This document shows positions 32,196 to 40,753 of a stretch of 41,128 nt of DNA, piece by piece. The stretch covers positions 1-41,128 of the forward strand of contig NZ_CABDWS010000023.1 of NCBI RefSeq assembly GCF_901447495.1, read 5' to 3'. Source of the DNA: Haloimpatiens lingqiaonensis. GTDB taxonomy: Bacteria > Bacillota > Clostridia > Clostridiales > Clostridiaceae. Below the pieces are notes generated by a model, which worked only from the letters and a program-made list of their open reading frames with translations, was not told the origin of the DNA and searched no databases. Made by a program: the position numbers and the translations under genes. Each line of letters begins with the position of its first letter. Positions within the stretch are counted from its first letter, which is position 1.

Positions 32196-34031
32196 TTGAG
32201 CGCATATGTAGAAGAAAATTTTAATAATAAAAATGAAAAAATTGATTTTGGACTTTGGAAAAAACTTTTAAAGTACGCAGCAGACTTTAAAAAACAACTT
32301 ATAATTTTAGGATTTGTAATGTTAGCTGTAGCGGGTATTGATGTTTTAATTCCCTATCTTACAAAATATGCTATAGATAATTTTGTAGTAACAGGAAATA
32401 TAAAAGGTCTTTTGAATTTTTCAATGGTTTATGTATTAGTTATAGGAGTGCAAGCTATAAATGTAAAACTTTTAATAACTTTATCTGGGTCAGTGGAAAC
32501 TAAACTTGCTCATCACATAAGAAAGCTCGGCTTTAAGCGATTGCAGGAATTATCTTTTTCCTATTATGACAAAACTCCTGTAGGATGGATAATGTCTAGA
32601 ATGACATCAGATATATATAGATTAAGTGAAATAGTTTCATGGGGACTTACAGATATGGTATGGGCCATAGTTATGATGATGGGCTTTGCAGGAGTTATGT
32701 TTTATCATAATTGGAAGCTTACGCTAATAACTTTATCAGTGGTTCCACCGCTATTTTTAATAGGAATGTATTTTGAAAAAAAGATATTAGATGCCTATAG
32801 AAAGGTTAGAAAAATAAATTCTTGTATAACCGGAGATTTTAATGAATGTATAACGGGAGCTCAAACCACTAAAACATTGGTAAGAGAAGAAGACAATTTA
32901 ACAGAATTTAAATTGGATACAAGAAATATGAGAGACTCAGCAGTTAGAGCTGCAGTATTCTCAGCCCTTTTCTTACCTATTGTTTTGACATTAGGCAGTA
33001 TTGGAACAGGGTTATCCCTTTGGTTTGGTGGTAAGGAAGTTCTTCTAAAAACTATGAGTTATGGAACTTTAATGATGTTTATATCTTATAGTATAGAATT
33101 TTTTGAACCAGTAAGCCAATTGGCATCTACTATAGCAGAACTTCAGCATGCTCAAGCTTCTGCAGAAAGAATTTTATCTATGATAGAAACAGAATCAGAT
33201 ATATATGATTCTGAAAAAGTTAAAGAAATTTATGGAGACGAATATAATCCAAAAAGAGAAAATTGGCCAAAAGTTCATGGAGATATAACCTTTAAGAATG
33301 TATCCTTTGCTTATAAGGATGGACAAAAGGTTTTGGACAACTTCACCTTAGATATAAAAGCAGGAGAAACCATAGCTTTAGTTGGTGAAACAGGTTCAGG
33401 AAAGAGTACTATAGTGAATCTTGCTTGTAGATTTTATGAGCCTACAGAAGGAGAAATTTTAATAGATGGAGTTAATTATAAGGAAAGATCTATTGGATGG
33501 CTTCAAGCTAATTTAGGCTATGTTTTACAAAGTCCTCATCTTTTCAGTGGTACCATAAAGGATAATATAAGATATGGTAGATTAGAGGCTACAGATGAAG
33601 AAATAGTAGAAGCAGCTAAACTAGTGGATGCTCATGATTTTATAATGAAAATGGATAAGGCATATGATACAGAAGTTGGAGAAGGTGGAGGAATGTTGTC
33701 CACTGGAGAAAAACAACTTATATCCTTTGCTAGAGCTATAGTTGCAAATCCATCTATATTTGTTTTAGATGAAGCTACTTCATCTATAGATACGCAAACA
33801 GAAAGAATAATACAAAAGGCTATAGATAAAGTGTTACAAGGAAGAACCAGCTTTGTAATAGCTCATAGATTGTCTACTATAGTATCTGCAGATAGAATAC
33901 TAGTTATAAAAAACGGAAAAGTATTAGAACAGGGCAATCATGAAAGCCTTATGAGAAGAAAAGGATATTATTATAACTTGTACACTAATCAATTTGTACA
34001 GGAACAAGAAAGTGAAATTTTAAATGAATAG
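32196..34031 (+). CDS. Heterodimeric ABC multidrug exporter subunit, BmrD-like (degenerate signature)
   Basis: A 611-residue half-transporter: cytosolic N-terminus of about 35 residues, six helices to about 325, then the ATPase. Walker A GETGSGKST is near 395, Walker B IFVLDEATSSID near 521-532 with the normal catalytic Glu, and H-loop IAHRLSTI. Its signature is LSTGEKQLISFARA where LSGGQ is expected, so it cannot complete the partner's degenerate site. Together the two genes give one consensus and one degenerate ATP site. Start is TTG with AAGGAGGTG ahead. It is the last gene before a terminator region at 34204. Confidence 0.93.
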   Translation: MSAYVEENFNNKNEKIDFGLWKKLLKYAADFKKQLIILGFVMLAVAGIDVLIPYLTKYAIDNFVVTGNIKGLLNFSMVYVLVIGVQAINVKLLITLSGSVETKLAHHIRKLGFKRLQELSFSYYDKTPVGWIMSRMTSDIYRLSEIVSWGLTDMVWAIVMMMGFAGVMFYHNWKLTLITLSVVPPLFLIGMYFEKKILDAYRKVRKINSCITGDFNECITGAQTTKTLVREEDNLTEFKLDTRNMRDSAVRAAVFSALFLPIVLTLGSIGTGLSLWFGGKEVLLKTMSYGTLMMFISYSIEFFEPVSQLASTIAELQHAQASAERILSMIETESDIYDSEKVKEIYGDEYNPKRENWPKVHGDITFKNVSFAYKDGQKVLDNFTLDIKAGETIALVGETGSGKSTIVNLACRFYEPTEGEILIDGVNYKERSIGWLQANLGYVLQSPHLFSGTIKDNIRYGRLEATDEEIVEAAKLVDAHDFIMKMDKAYDTEVGEGGGMLSTGEKQLISFARAIVANPSIFVLDEATSSIDTQTERIIQKAIDKVLQGRTSFVIAHRLSTIVSADRILVIKNGKVLEQGNHESLMRRKGYYYNLYTNQFVQEQESEILNE

Positions 34032-34075
34032 AAATTTTAGTAGATAATTCAGAATATATATGCTATAATTTATAT

Positions 34076-34096
34076 TGTTTGAGGCAAACATATAAT
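34076..34096 (+). promoter_or_regulatory. Palindrome plus -10 element upstream of the ECF gene
   Basis: TGTTTG-AGG-CAAACA (34076-34090) is a perfect palindrome directly joined to TATAAT (34091-34096). A repressor there would block the -10 region. The -35 hexamer is weak (TTTATA at about 34068). A stem GTTATA/TATAAC lies just downstream (about 34101-34127). Confidence 0.5.
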
Positions 34097-34203
34097 AGAG
34101 TTATAGGTGAACGAATCATTTATAACATTACTTATATAAAGCCCAAGCATTAAATAAAATTTAATAATTAAATGAAATTATGCGAATATATTATGTTACC
34201 ACG

Positions 34204-34238
34204 AAGGTAGAGATTTTTCTCTACCTTTTTATTTTTTT
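34204..34238 (+). terminator. Terminator in the leader of the ECF S-component gene
   Basis: AAGGTAGAGA and TCTCTACCTT form a stem around TTTT-type loop bases, followed by a long T-tract. It lies about 110 nt after the palindrome/-10 element and before repeat copy 4, so it either ends a short RNA or attenuates the downstream gene. Confidence 0.8.
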
Positions 34239-34372
34239 ATCCGATGACTACCTGCCGTAACACTCCCACTTCTAACAAAGTGGGAGATAACGGCAGCTAC
34301 GTCCCTGGATAACGATCTCTAACCTTCAGTTGGAGTAAAAACTCCATCTGAAGCTAAGAGCTCTGTTTATAG
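34236..34372 (+). repeat. Two-hairpin dispersed repeat, copy 4
   Basis: Same element and orientation as copies 1 and 2, and identical to copy 1 apart from one base in hairpin I. It begins inside the T-tract of the terminator and ends only about 13 bp before the SD of the ECF gene, so it would lie in that gene's 5' untranslated RNA if transcription reads through. Confidence 0.9.
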
Positions 34373-34401
34373 AAATTATATTATTAGGGGGTATTAATAA
34401 A

Positions 34402-34920
34402 ATGAACAGTAAAACTAATAACATGATTAAGGCAGCTATTTTTATAGCAATAGGGTTAATTTTACCTTACTTTTTTCACATGGTAGGCATGGCAGGACCA
34501 GTATTTTTGCCTATGCATATACCAGTTTTATTATGTGGAATGATACTTGGGTGGAAGTATGGAATTGTAGTAGGATTTATAACACCACTTTTAAATTCAT
34601 TTTTAACAGGAATGCCACCATTATTTCCAACAGGTATTTCTATGGCATGTGAACTTGCAGCTTATGGATTTTTATCAGGATATTTATATAAGGAAAAAAG
34701 ATTAAATATAATGTTTGCATTGGTATTATCTATGTTGGGTGGACGCTTCATATCTGGTATAATGAATTATATACTACTTATTGCTAAGGGAAATAATTTT
34801 GTATTTAAAGCATTTTTAATGGGAACTTTTGTAAAAGGATTTATAGGCATAATTATACAATTAATATTAATTCCTGTAGTGGTAAAGGCACTAGAGAAAG
34901 GGGAAAAAGTAACTGCATGA
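34402..34920 (+). CDS. ECF transporter S component (substrate unknown)
   Basis: A 172-residue membrane protein with about five or six helices. The FLPMHIPVLLCGMILGWKYG segment and GFITPLLNSFLTGMPPLFP are typical of vitamin-binding S components, which work with a shared energy-coupling module (EcfA1A2T) encoded elsewhere. The substrate-specific motifs of RibU, ThiT or BioY are not recognised. GGGGG lies ahead of the ATG. A SAM-dependent methyltransferase overlaps its stop codon, suggesting the pair handles the same molecule. Confidence 0.82.
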   Translation: MNSKTNNMIKAAIFIAIGLILPYFFHMVGMAGPVFLPMHIPVLLCGMILGWKYGIVVGFITPLLNSFLTGMPPLFPTGISMACELAAYGFLSGYLYKEKRLNIMFALVLSMLGGRFISGIMNYILLIAKGNNFVFKAFLMGTFVKGFIGIIIQLILIPVVVKALEKGEKVTA

Positions 34921-35492
34921 TGAATGATAGGGAGTTTTTTAACCAAGTGGCATTTAAATGGGATGATATGTGTCACCATGATAAAAATAAAATAAACTAT
35001 ATAATAGATATAAGTGAAGTTAAAAAAGATTCTAAAATTCTTGATGTGGGAACAGGTACAGGTGTGCTTATAAAATATTTAATGGACACAAAGCCTAAGG
35101 AAATTCATGGTGTAGATTTGTCAGAAAATATGATACAGGTTGCCAAAAGTAAATATAAGGATGATAGAGTAAAATTTTATGCAGAAGATATAGTAGAATT
35201 TAATGAAGAAAAAGATTTTGATTATGTATTCATTTATTCTGCATATCCACATTTTAAAGATAAGAAAAAGCTTTTTAGTCATTTAAGAAAGCTTATGAAG
35301 GAAAATGGTAAGATAATAATTTGTCATTCTCAAAGCAAGGAAGACATAAACAGGGTGCATGCTTCAAAGGAAGCTGTAAAAGAACATATACTTCCTAAGG
35401 CAGAGATTACCTGTGAAATTATGAAAGATTATTTTAAAATAAACAAGTGCATTGACAATGATGAGATGTATTATATATCTGCCGTGAAATAA
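34917..35492 (+). CDS. Class I SAM-dependent methyltransferase
   Basis: The 191-residue Rossmann-fold protein has motif I ILDVGTGTGVLIKYL near residues 41-55, an acidic residue ending strand 2 in IHGVDLSENMIQVAKSK, and FDYVFIYSAYPHF as motif IV. It is short, with little room for a substrate domain, like small-molecule methylases. Its ATG overlaps the S-component stop (ATGATGA), so the two are coupled. The substrate is probably the imported compound or a derivative, but this is inference. Confidence 0.86.
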   Translation: MMNDREFFNQVAFKWDDMCHHDKNKINYIIDISEVKKDSKILDVGTGTGVLIKYLMDTKPKEIHGVDLSENMIQVAKSKYKDDRVKFYAEDIVEFNEEKDFDYVFIYSAYPHFKDKKKLFSHLRKLMKENGKIIICHSQSKEDINRVHASKEAVKEHILPKAEITCEIMKDYFKINKCIDNDEMYYISAVK

Positions 35493-35550
35493 TTGTATAT
35501 TGAAGTAATTTAGAGCTAAATATAGATTTATTTTATCTATATTTATTATG

Positions 35551-35592
35551 AGCTGCTATACTGAGTGATTAGTATAGCAGCCCTATTTTTAT
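35551..35592 (+). terminator. Terminator after the ECF/methyltransferase pair
   Basis: GCTGCTATACT and AGTATAGCAGC form an 11-bp perfect stem with an 8-base loop, followed by CCTATTTTTAT. The remaining 35593-35857 is AT-rich leader DNA for the next gene with only a small TCTAGT/ACTAGA hairpin (about 35737-35760). Confidence 0.85.
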
Positions 35593-35857
35593 AATATGGG
35601 ATTATTTTTTACTGAATTTACAGTTTAAATAAGATATAATGTATTATGTATGTAAAAAAATATAGTGGACTAAATAAGAAAGTTTCTCTTATAATTTTGC
35701 GAATTTTAGGCAGTTATATAAATGGATATACTAAATCTAGTCTTATTAATAAAACTAGAATATAGAATCTAAATAAAATCTATAATTAAAATAATAAAAT
35801 TATTTGGAAATTAAGTATTAGAAATTGTGGATTCGTATATATAGAAAGGAAGATAAA

Positions 35858-37825
35858 ATGAATTTAATAACATTAGAAAATATAAGTAAGAGCTATGGTG
35901 AGAAGGTACTTTTAAAGGATGTGCCTCTTGGCATAAATGAGGGAGAAAAAATAGGACTAATAGGGATAAATGGTACAGGAAAGTCTACTCTCCTTAAGAT
36001 TATAGGAGGGGTAGAAAATTTTGATGAGGGAAACTTAATAAAGAAAAATAAGCTTATTATAGAATATTTAAATCAAAGCATGGAATTTCAGGAGGATTTA
36101 ACGGTTATACAGCAAATATTTAAGGGCGATTCTCCAGTGATGAAAGTCTTAAGGGAATATGAAGAAATAATGGACAGTATAGAGAAGAGTCCTGAAAATT
36201 TAAATCTTCAAAGTAAACTTATGGATATTACAAGTAAGATAGATGCACTTGATGCATGGAGCCTTGAAAGTAATGCTAAGATAATTCTTACAAAGCTTGG
36301 AATAAACGATTTTAATGCAAAGGTAGGAGAGCTTTCTGGTGGACAGAGAAAAAGAATAGCTCTGGCAGGAGCACTTATTAGGCCCTGCGACCTTTTGATA
36401 TTAGATGAGCCTACCAACCATTTGGATAATGAAACTATAAAATGGCTTGAAGAATACTTAAATGGTAGAAAGGGCTCCCTTATTATGATAACCCACGATA
36501 GATATTTTCTGGACAGGGTAACTAATAGAATATTAGAATTAAATAGAGGGAATTTGTATAGCTATGAAGGAAATTATAGCTTATATTTAAATGCCAAGGT
36601 AGAAAGACAAGAACTAGAAAAGTCTCTAGAGCAAAAGAGACAAAACTTATATAGAAGAGAACTGGCATGGATAAGAAGGGGAGTTAAAGCTAGAGGCACT
36701 AAACAAAAGGCTAGGGTAGATAGATTTAAAGAACTAGTAGCAGAAGAGGGCTATGTAGATGATGAAAACATGGACATATGTGTTGGCAGCACTAGACTTG
36801 GGAAGAAAGTAATAATTGCAGAGGAAATAAATAAGAGTTTTGGAGATAAAAAAATTATAAAAGACTTTAGTTTTATATTGAGTGGAGAAGATAGAGTAGG
36901 TATAATAGGAAACAATGGACTTGGTAAGTCTACTCTTTTAAATATTTTATCAGGAAATATAAAAGCTGATAATGGACTAGTAGATGTGGGGGAAACAGTG
37001 CAAATAGGATATTTTTCTCAAGAATATACTCACATGGATGAAAATATTAGGGCCATAGAATATATAAGAGAAGCAGGAGAATTTATAAAAACGGCAGATG
37101 GACATTCTATAAGTGTCTCTCAAATGATGGAAAGATTTTTGTTTCCAGGAGATATACAATATGCTCCTATAGGCAAGTTATCTGGTGGGGAAAAGAGAAG
37201 GCTTCAACTTTTAAGGGTTTTAATGTATGCACCTAATGTGCTATTTTTAGATGAGCCTACCAATGATTTGGACATTGATACATTAAATGTACTAGAAAAT
37301 TATATTGAAAATTTTGAAGGGGCAGTGGTTACAGTTTCCCACGATAGATACTTTTTAGATAAAATTGCAAATAAAATACTTGCTTTTAGGGGAAATGGTG
37401 ATGTTTTAGAGCATACAGGAAATTATTCAGACTATGTGGATTTTCTAGAAAAAACACAGCAAAGTTCATGTGTAGAAGATGATATACAACAGAAACTACC
37501 TAAAGATAATCAAAATGCAGGAAAATATAAGAAAAGTGAAGATGAAAAAAGTGAAAATAGTAATTTGAAAAATAGCAATAAGCCCTCTAAAATAAAATTC
37601 TCTTATAAGGAGCAAAGAGAATATGAAAAAATAGATGAGGTTATAGAGGGAGTAGAAAAAAATCTTTCAGAAATTGAAGAAAAAATAAATTCAACTGCTA
37701 CTGATTATACATTACTTCAAGAGTTATTAGCTAAAAAGGAAGAGCTTGAAAGTGAAATTTTAGAGCTAATGGAAAGATGGGAGTATTTAAATGAAATAGC
37801 AGAGAAGATTAAAAATCAGAGCTAG
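35858..37825 (+). CDS. ABC-F ATPase, Uup-like
   Basis: The 655-residue soluble protein has two ABC domains and no membrane segments. Domain 1: GINGTGKST, LSGGQRKRIALA, ILDEPTNHLD. Domain 2: GNNGLGKST, LSGGEKRRLQLL, FLDEPTNDLD. The inter-domain linker contains LAWIRRGVKARGTKQKARVD, the P-site tRNA interaction segment typical of Uup. The C-terminus (about 560-655) is a predicted coiled coil, also as in Uup. ABC-F proteins of this type bind ribosomes and rescue stalled or slow peptide bond formation. The ATG at 35858 is preferred because AAAGGAAG lies ahead; an in-frame ATG at 35825 has none. The second ABC-F gene follows after 30 bp. Confidence 0.92.
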   Translation: MNLITLENISKSYGEKVLLKDVPLGINEGEKIGLIGINGTGKSTLLKIIGGVENFDEGNLIKKNKLIIEYLNQSMEFQEDLTVIQQIFKGDSPVMKVLREYEEIMDSIEKSPENLNLQSKLMDITSKIDALDAWSLESNAKIILTKLGINDFNAKVGELSGGQRKRIALAGALIRPCDLLILDEPTNHLDNETIKWLEEYLNGRKGSLIMITHDRYFLDRVTNRILELNRGNLYSYEGNYSLYLNAKVERQELEKSLEQKRQNLYRRELAWIRRGVKARGTKQKARVDRFKELVAEEGYVDDENMDICVGSTRLGKKVIIAEEINKSFGDKKIIKDFSFILSGEDRVGIIGNNGLGKSTLLNILSGNIKADNGLVDVGETVQIGYFSQEYTHMDENIRAIEYIREAGEFIKTADGHSISVSQMMERFLFPGDIQYAPIGKLSGGEKRRLQLLRVLMYAPNVLFLDEPTNDLDIDTLNVLENYIENFEGAVVTVSHDRYFLDKIANKILAFRGNGDVLEHTGNYSDYVDFLEKTQQSSCVEDDIQQKLPKDNQNAGKYKKSEDEKSENSNLKNSNKPSKIKFSYKEQREYEKIDEVIEGVEKNLSEIEEKINSTATDYTLLQELLAKKEELESEILELMERWEYLNEIAEKIKNQS

Positions 37826-37855
37826 AAAAACAAAATACAGAAGAGGAGAAAAGAG

Positions 37856-39412
37856 ATGAGTATTTTAACAGTAAAAAACGTAAATCACGGCTTTGGAGCT
37901 AGAGCCATATTTGAAGATGTATCTTTTAGACTTTTAAAGGGAGAACATGTAGGTTTAATCGGAGCTAACGGCGAAGGAAAATCTACCTTTATGAATATAA
38001 TAACTGGAAAGATAGCACCGGATGAGGGGACTGTAGAGTGGGCAAATAGAGTTAGAGTTGGCTACATGGATCAGCATGTAGTGCTTCAAAAGGGAAATAC
38101 CATAAGAGACATACTTAGACAAAGCTTTCAATATCTTTTTGATCTAGAGAAGGAAATGATGGATATAACAGAAAAGATGGCTGATGCCTCAGAGGATGAA
38201 CTTACCAGACTTTTAGAGGATATGGGGACTATTCAAGATCTTTTGGATAACAATGGATTCTATGTTATAGATGCTAAAATAGAGGAAGTAGCAGGTGGTC
38301 TTGGACTTAGAGATGTAGGACTGGATAAAGACGTAGCTGAGCTGAGTGGCGGACAGAGAACAAAGGTGCTTTTAGCAAAGCTACTTTTAGAAAATCCAGA
38401 TATACTTCTTTTGGACGAGCCTACTAACTATTTGGATGAGCAACATATAGAATGGCTTAAGAGATATCTTCAAAATTATGAAAATGCATTTATACTTATA
38501 TCCCATGATATTCCGTTTTTAAACAGTGTTATAAATTTAATTTATCATGTGGATAATAGAAAGCTAGAAAGATATGTAGGAGACTACAACACCTTTATGG
38601 AACAAAGAGAAGCAAAGATAAAGCAAATGGAAGCAGCATATGAAAGACAGCAACAGGAAATAAAAGGCCTTAAGGACTTTATAGCTAGAAATAAGGCTAG
38701 AGTTGCTACCACAAATATGGCAAAATCAAGACAGAAGAAGCTTGACAAAATGGATATTATAGAACTTCCAAAGGAAAAGGTAAAGCCAGAATTTAACTTT
38801 AAACAAGGAAGAACTTCAGGAAAAATGATTTTTGAAACTAAAGATTTGGTGATAGGATATGGAGAACCTCTTTCAAAACCTTTAAATATAAGCATGGAGA
38901 GAGGTCAGAAAATAGCCCTTGTGGGAGCTAATGGTATCGGTAAAACCACTCTTCTTAGAAGTTTAATGGGAGAAATTAAACCACTTTCAGGGGAAATTGA
39001 ACTAGGAGATTATCAGTTAATAGGTTACTTCCAGCAAGAAGAAAAAGAAGGGAATTATAATACCTGCATAGAAGAGGTTTGGCATGAGTTCCCTGGATTT
39101 ACTCAATATGAGGTAAGAGCAGCTTTAGCAAAATGCGGACTTACTACAGAGCATATAGAAAGTCAAATAGTGGTTTTATCTGGAGGAGAAAAAGCTAAGG
39201 TAAGACTATGTAAGCTTATAAATAAGGAAACAAATATATTGATACTGGATGAGCCTACCAACCATTTAGACGTGGAAGCTAAAGACGAGCTTAAAAGGGC
39301 TTTAAAAGAATACAAAGGCACAATACTTATGGTTTGCCACGAACCAGAATTTTATAGGGATGTGGTTACAGAGGTTTGGAATTGTGAGGAATGGACAACG
39401 AAGATACCATAG
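37856..39412 (+). CDS. ABC-F ATPase, YkpA/YbiT-like
   Basis: The 518-residue protein has two ABC domains: GANGEGKSTF, LSGGQRTKVLLAKLL, LLLDEPTNYLDEQH, then GANGIGKTT, LSGGEKAKVRLCKL, ILDEPTNHLDVEAKDEL. The linker FIARNKARVATTNMAKSRQKKLDKM is the YbiT/YkpA form and there is no C-terminal coiled coil. These ribosome-associated ATPases ease translation in E. coli and B. subtilis. AGAGGAG precedes the ATG. It is co-oriented with the Uup-like gene and probably co-transcribed. The substrate specificity, if any against antibiotics, is unknown. Confidence 0.92.
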   Translation: MSILTVKNVNHGFGARAIFEDVSFRLLKGEHVGLIGANGEGKSTFMNIITGKIAPDEGTVEWANRVRVGYMDQHVVLQKGNTIRDILRQSFQYLFDLEKEMMDITEKMADASEDELTRLLEDMGTIQDLLDNNGFYVIDAKIEEVAGGLGLRDVGLDKDVAELSGGQRTKVLLAKLLLENPDILLLDEPTNYLDEQHIEWLKRYLQNYENAFILISHDIPFLNSVINLIYHVDNRKLERYVGDYNTFMEQREAKIKQMEAAYERQQQEIKGLKDFIARNKARVATTNMAKSRQKKLDKMDIIELPKEKVKPEFNFKQGRTSGKMIFETKDLVIGYGEPLSKPLNISMERGQKIALVGANGIGKTTLLRSLMGEIKPLSGEIELGDYQLIGYFQQEEKEGNYNTCIEEVWHEFPGFTQYEVRAALAKCGLTTEHIESQIVVLSGGEKAKVRLCKLINKETNILILDEPTNHLDVEAKDELKRALKEYKGTILMVCHEPEFYRDVVTEVWNCEEWTTKIP

Positions 39413-39459
39413 GATGTGTGCTTTAAACGTAGATATAGAGCCATTTTTTAAAGCAAATA

Positions 39460-39504
39460 AAAAACTGTTATGATGTTATTAGCACCATAACAGTTTATTT
39501 TTAT
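39460..39504. terminator. Bidirectional terminator between the ABC-F and recombinase genes
   Basis: AAACTGTTATG and CATAACAGTTT form an 11-bp stem with a 12-base loop, followed by ATTTTTATTT on the plus strand and by TTTTTTATTT on the minus strand. It overlaps the last codon of the convergent recombinase remnant. Confidence 0.8.
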
Positions 39505-40565
39505 TTAAGGACAACTTGGATGTCCTCCTTACTATTTATTAAAAAATAATCTACCTTTTTTAGATACTCTTCCCTTGAAAGCTCTTTTCGTGTAGTTTCT
39601 TTTTGTTTTTCTAATTCCTTGATTTTACTATTTAATTGTCTTACATATCTTTCCTTATCCAATAGTATATTCTGATTATTTTCTATTTCCTTTTCTTTTT
39701 CTTTAATCTTATTTTCAATTTCTTCCATTTTGCTTTTAAAAATCTTTTGAGTAGTTTCTGTCATATTTGTAAGCATATTATTTATTAAAAATTCTGCTTG
39801 TTTTTGCAAATCTTTTAATTCTTCTTCGCAAGTTTTCAGCGTTTTATAAATATTAGTCTCGTCTATATTATTTATTTGTGACTTTAGCTGTTTAATCTGT
39901 AGATTAATACTTAACTCACCTGTTTGCGGATATATAATAGTCCTTTGTTTTTCAATAAAATCATCAAAACTAGATTTTTTTATGTTCTCGGCATTACAAT
40001 ACTCTTTTCCTCTCGATTTTTTATGCGCACAAATATAGTAGCTGTGAAATTTTGGATTTGTAAGCCTTTTGTCTGCCGCCAGAATAAAAGATGCTCCGCA
40101 TCGACCACATTTTAATTTACCGGCTAGATCTGTTTTACTTATGTTTTTTCCACGATTGCCATGCAGACATCTTAATTCTATTGACTCCTGTACTTTATTA
40201 TATAGTTCTTCAGATATAATTGCCTCTATACGTTCATTTGGCACCTCTATCCATTCATCACGCTTTTTCATGACATATCGCTGGTTGCCAAAAAGATTTA
40301 TACTATCATATCTCCCTCTTACATTATATCCAGCATATTTTCTATTTCGCAGCATATTAACAAGTGTGTGTTGAGAAAAATACTTACCTTTTCTATTTTT
40401 AATCTCCAACTCTTTCAACTTATTAGCTATAACTCTAAAGCCGTGCTCTAAAGCTAAATTAAATATTAGTCTTACAACTTCTGCTTCTTCTTCGATAATA
40501 ATTAGTGCGTTTTTATCTCTATCAAAATTATATCCATAGAGTTCATTATTGCGGATTTTATTTTG
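39501..40565 (-). pseudogene. Large serine recombinase remnant lacking the catalytic domain
   Basis: The open frame runs from just after a TGA (complement of 40566-40568) to the stop at 39501, about 354 codons. It contains the Recombinase domain (IRNNELYGYNFDRDKN ... LIIIEEEAEVVRLIF ... KYFSQHTLVNMLRNRKYAG) and the zinc ribbon (KCGRCGASFI ... HYYIC-type CAHKKSRG..YC), followed by a Lys/Glu-rich coiled coil. The N-terminal resolvase domain with the catalytic Ser is missing. An internal ATG at 40418 gives a 305-codon frame but has no clear SD. The truncation coincides with the edge of the repeat at 40568, so the 5' part was probably lost through recombination there. It is likely inactive. Confidence 0.82.
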
Positions 40566-40567
40566 TC

Positions 40568-40618
40568 AGAAGTTTAGCACTTAAAAATTTTTGGGGCGTG
40601 AGCCCGCTGATTTATAAT
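40568..40618. repeat. GCACTTAAAAA...GCTGATTTATAAT repeat, copy B
   Basis: Matches 28305-28355 over about 50 bp with a few changes. It directly borders the truncated recombinase frame. Confidence 0.65.
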
Positions 40619-40696
40619 GAATGATTGAGGGTTAGGTTAAAAACCATAAATTCTGATTTTTGCTGGAAATTTTAGAGAAAAAATTTGCATAATAAA

Positions 40697-40747
40697 AGCA
40701 TCCTTTTTATAATAGTTTTTACTAGAAACCAACTTAAAAAGGATGCT
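40697..40747 (+). promoter_or_regulatory. Hairpin overlapping the transposase ribosome-binding site
   Basis: AGCATCCTTTTT (40697-40708) is the exact complement of AAAAAGGATGCT (40736-40747). The 3' arm contains the AAGGA SD-like sequence just before the transposase ATG at 40754. In RNA read in from outside the element, the hairpin would hide the SD, a known way for insertion sequences to limit transposase. Confidence 0.65.
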
Positions 40748-40753
40748 GATAAA

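Noticed and set aside
10951-34372. CRISPR array
   Set aside because: The four repeats are 135 bp long, kilobases apart and in both orientations, with no spacers or cas genes.
40069-40374. 101-codon plus-strand frame over the recombinase remnant
   Set aside because: The minus-strand frame carries the recombinase domain and zinc ribbon; this is its shadow.
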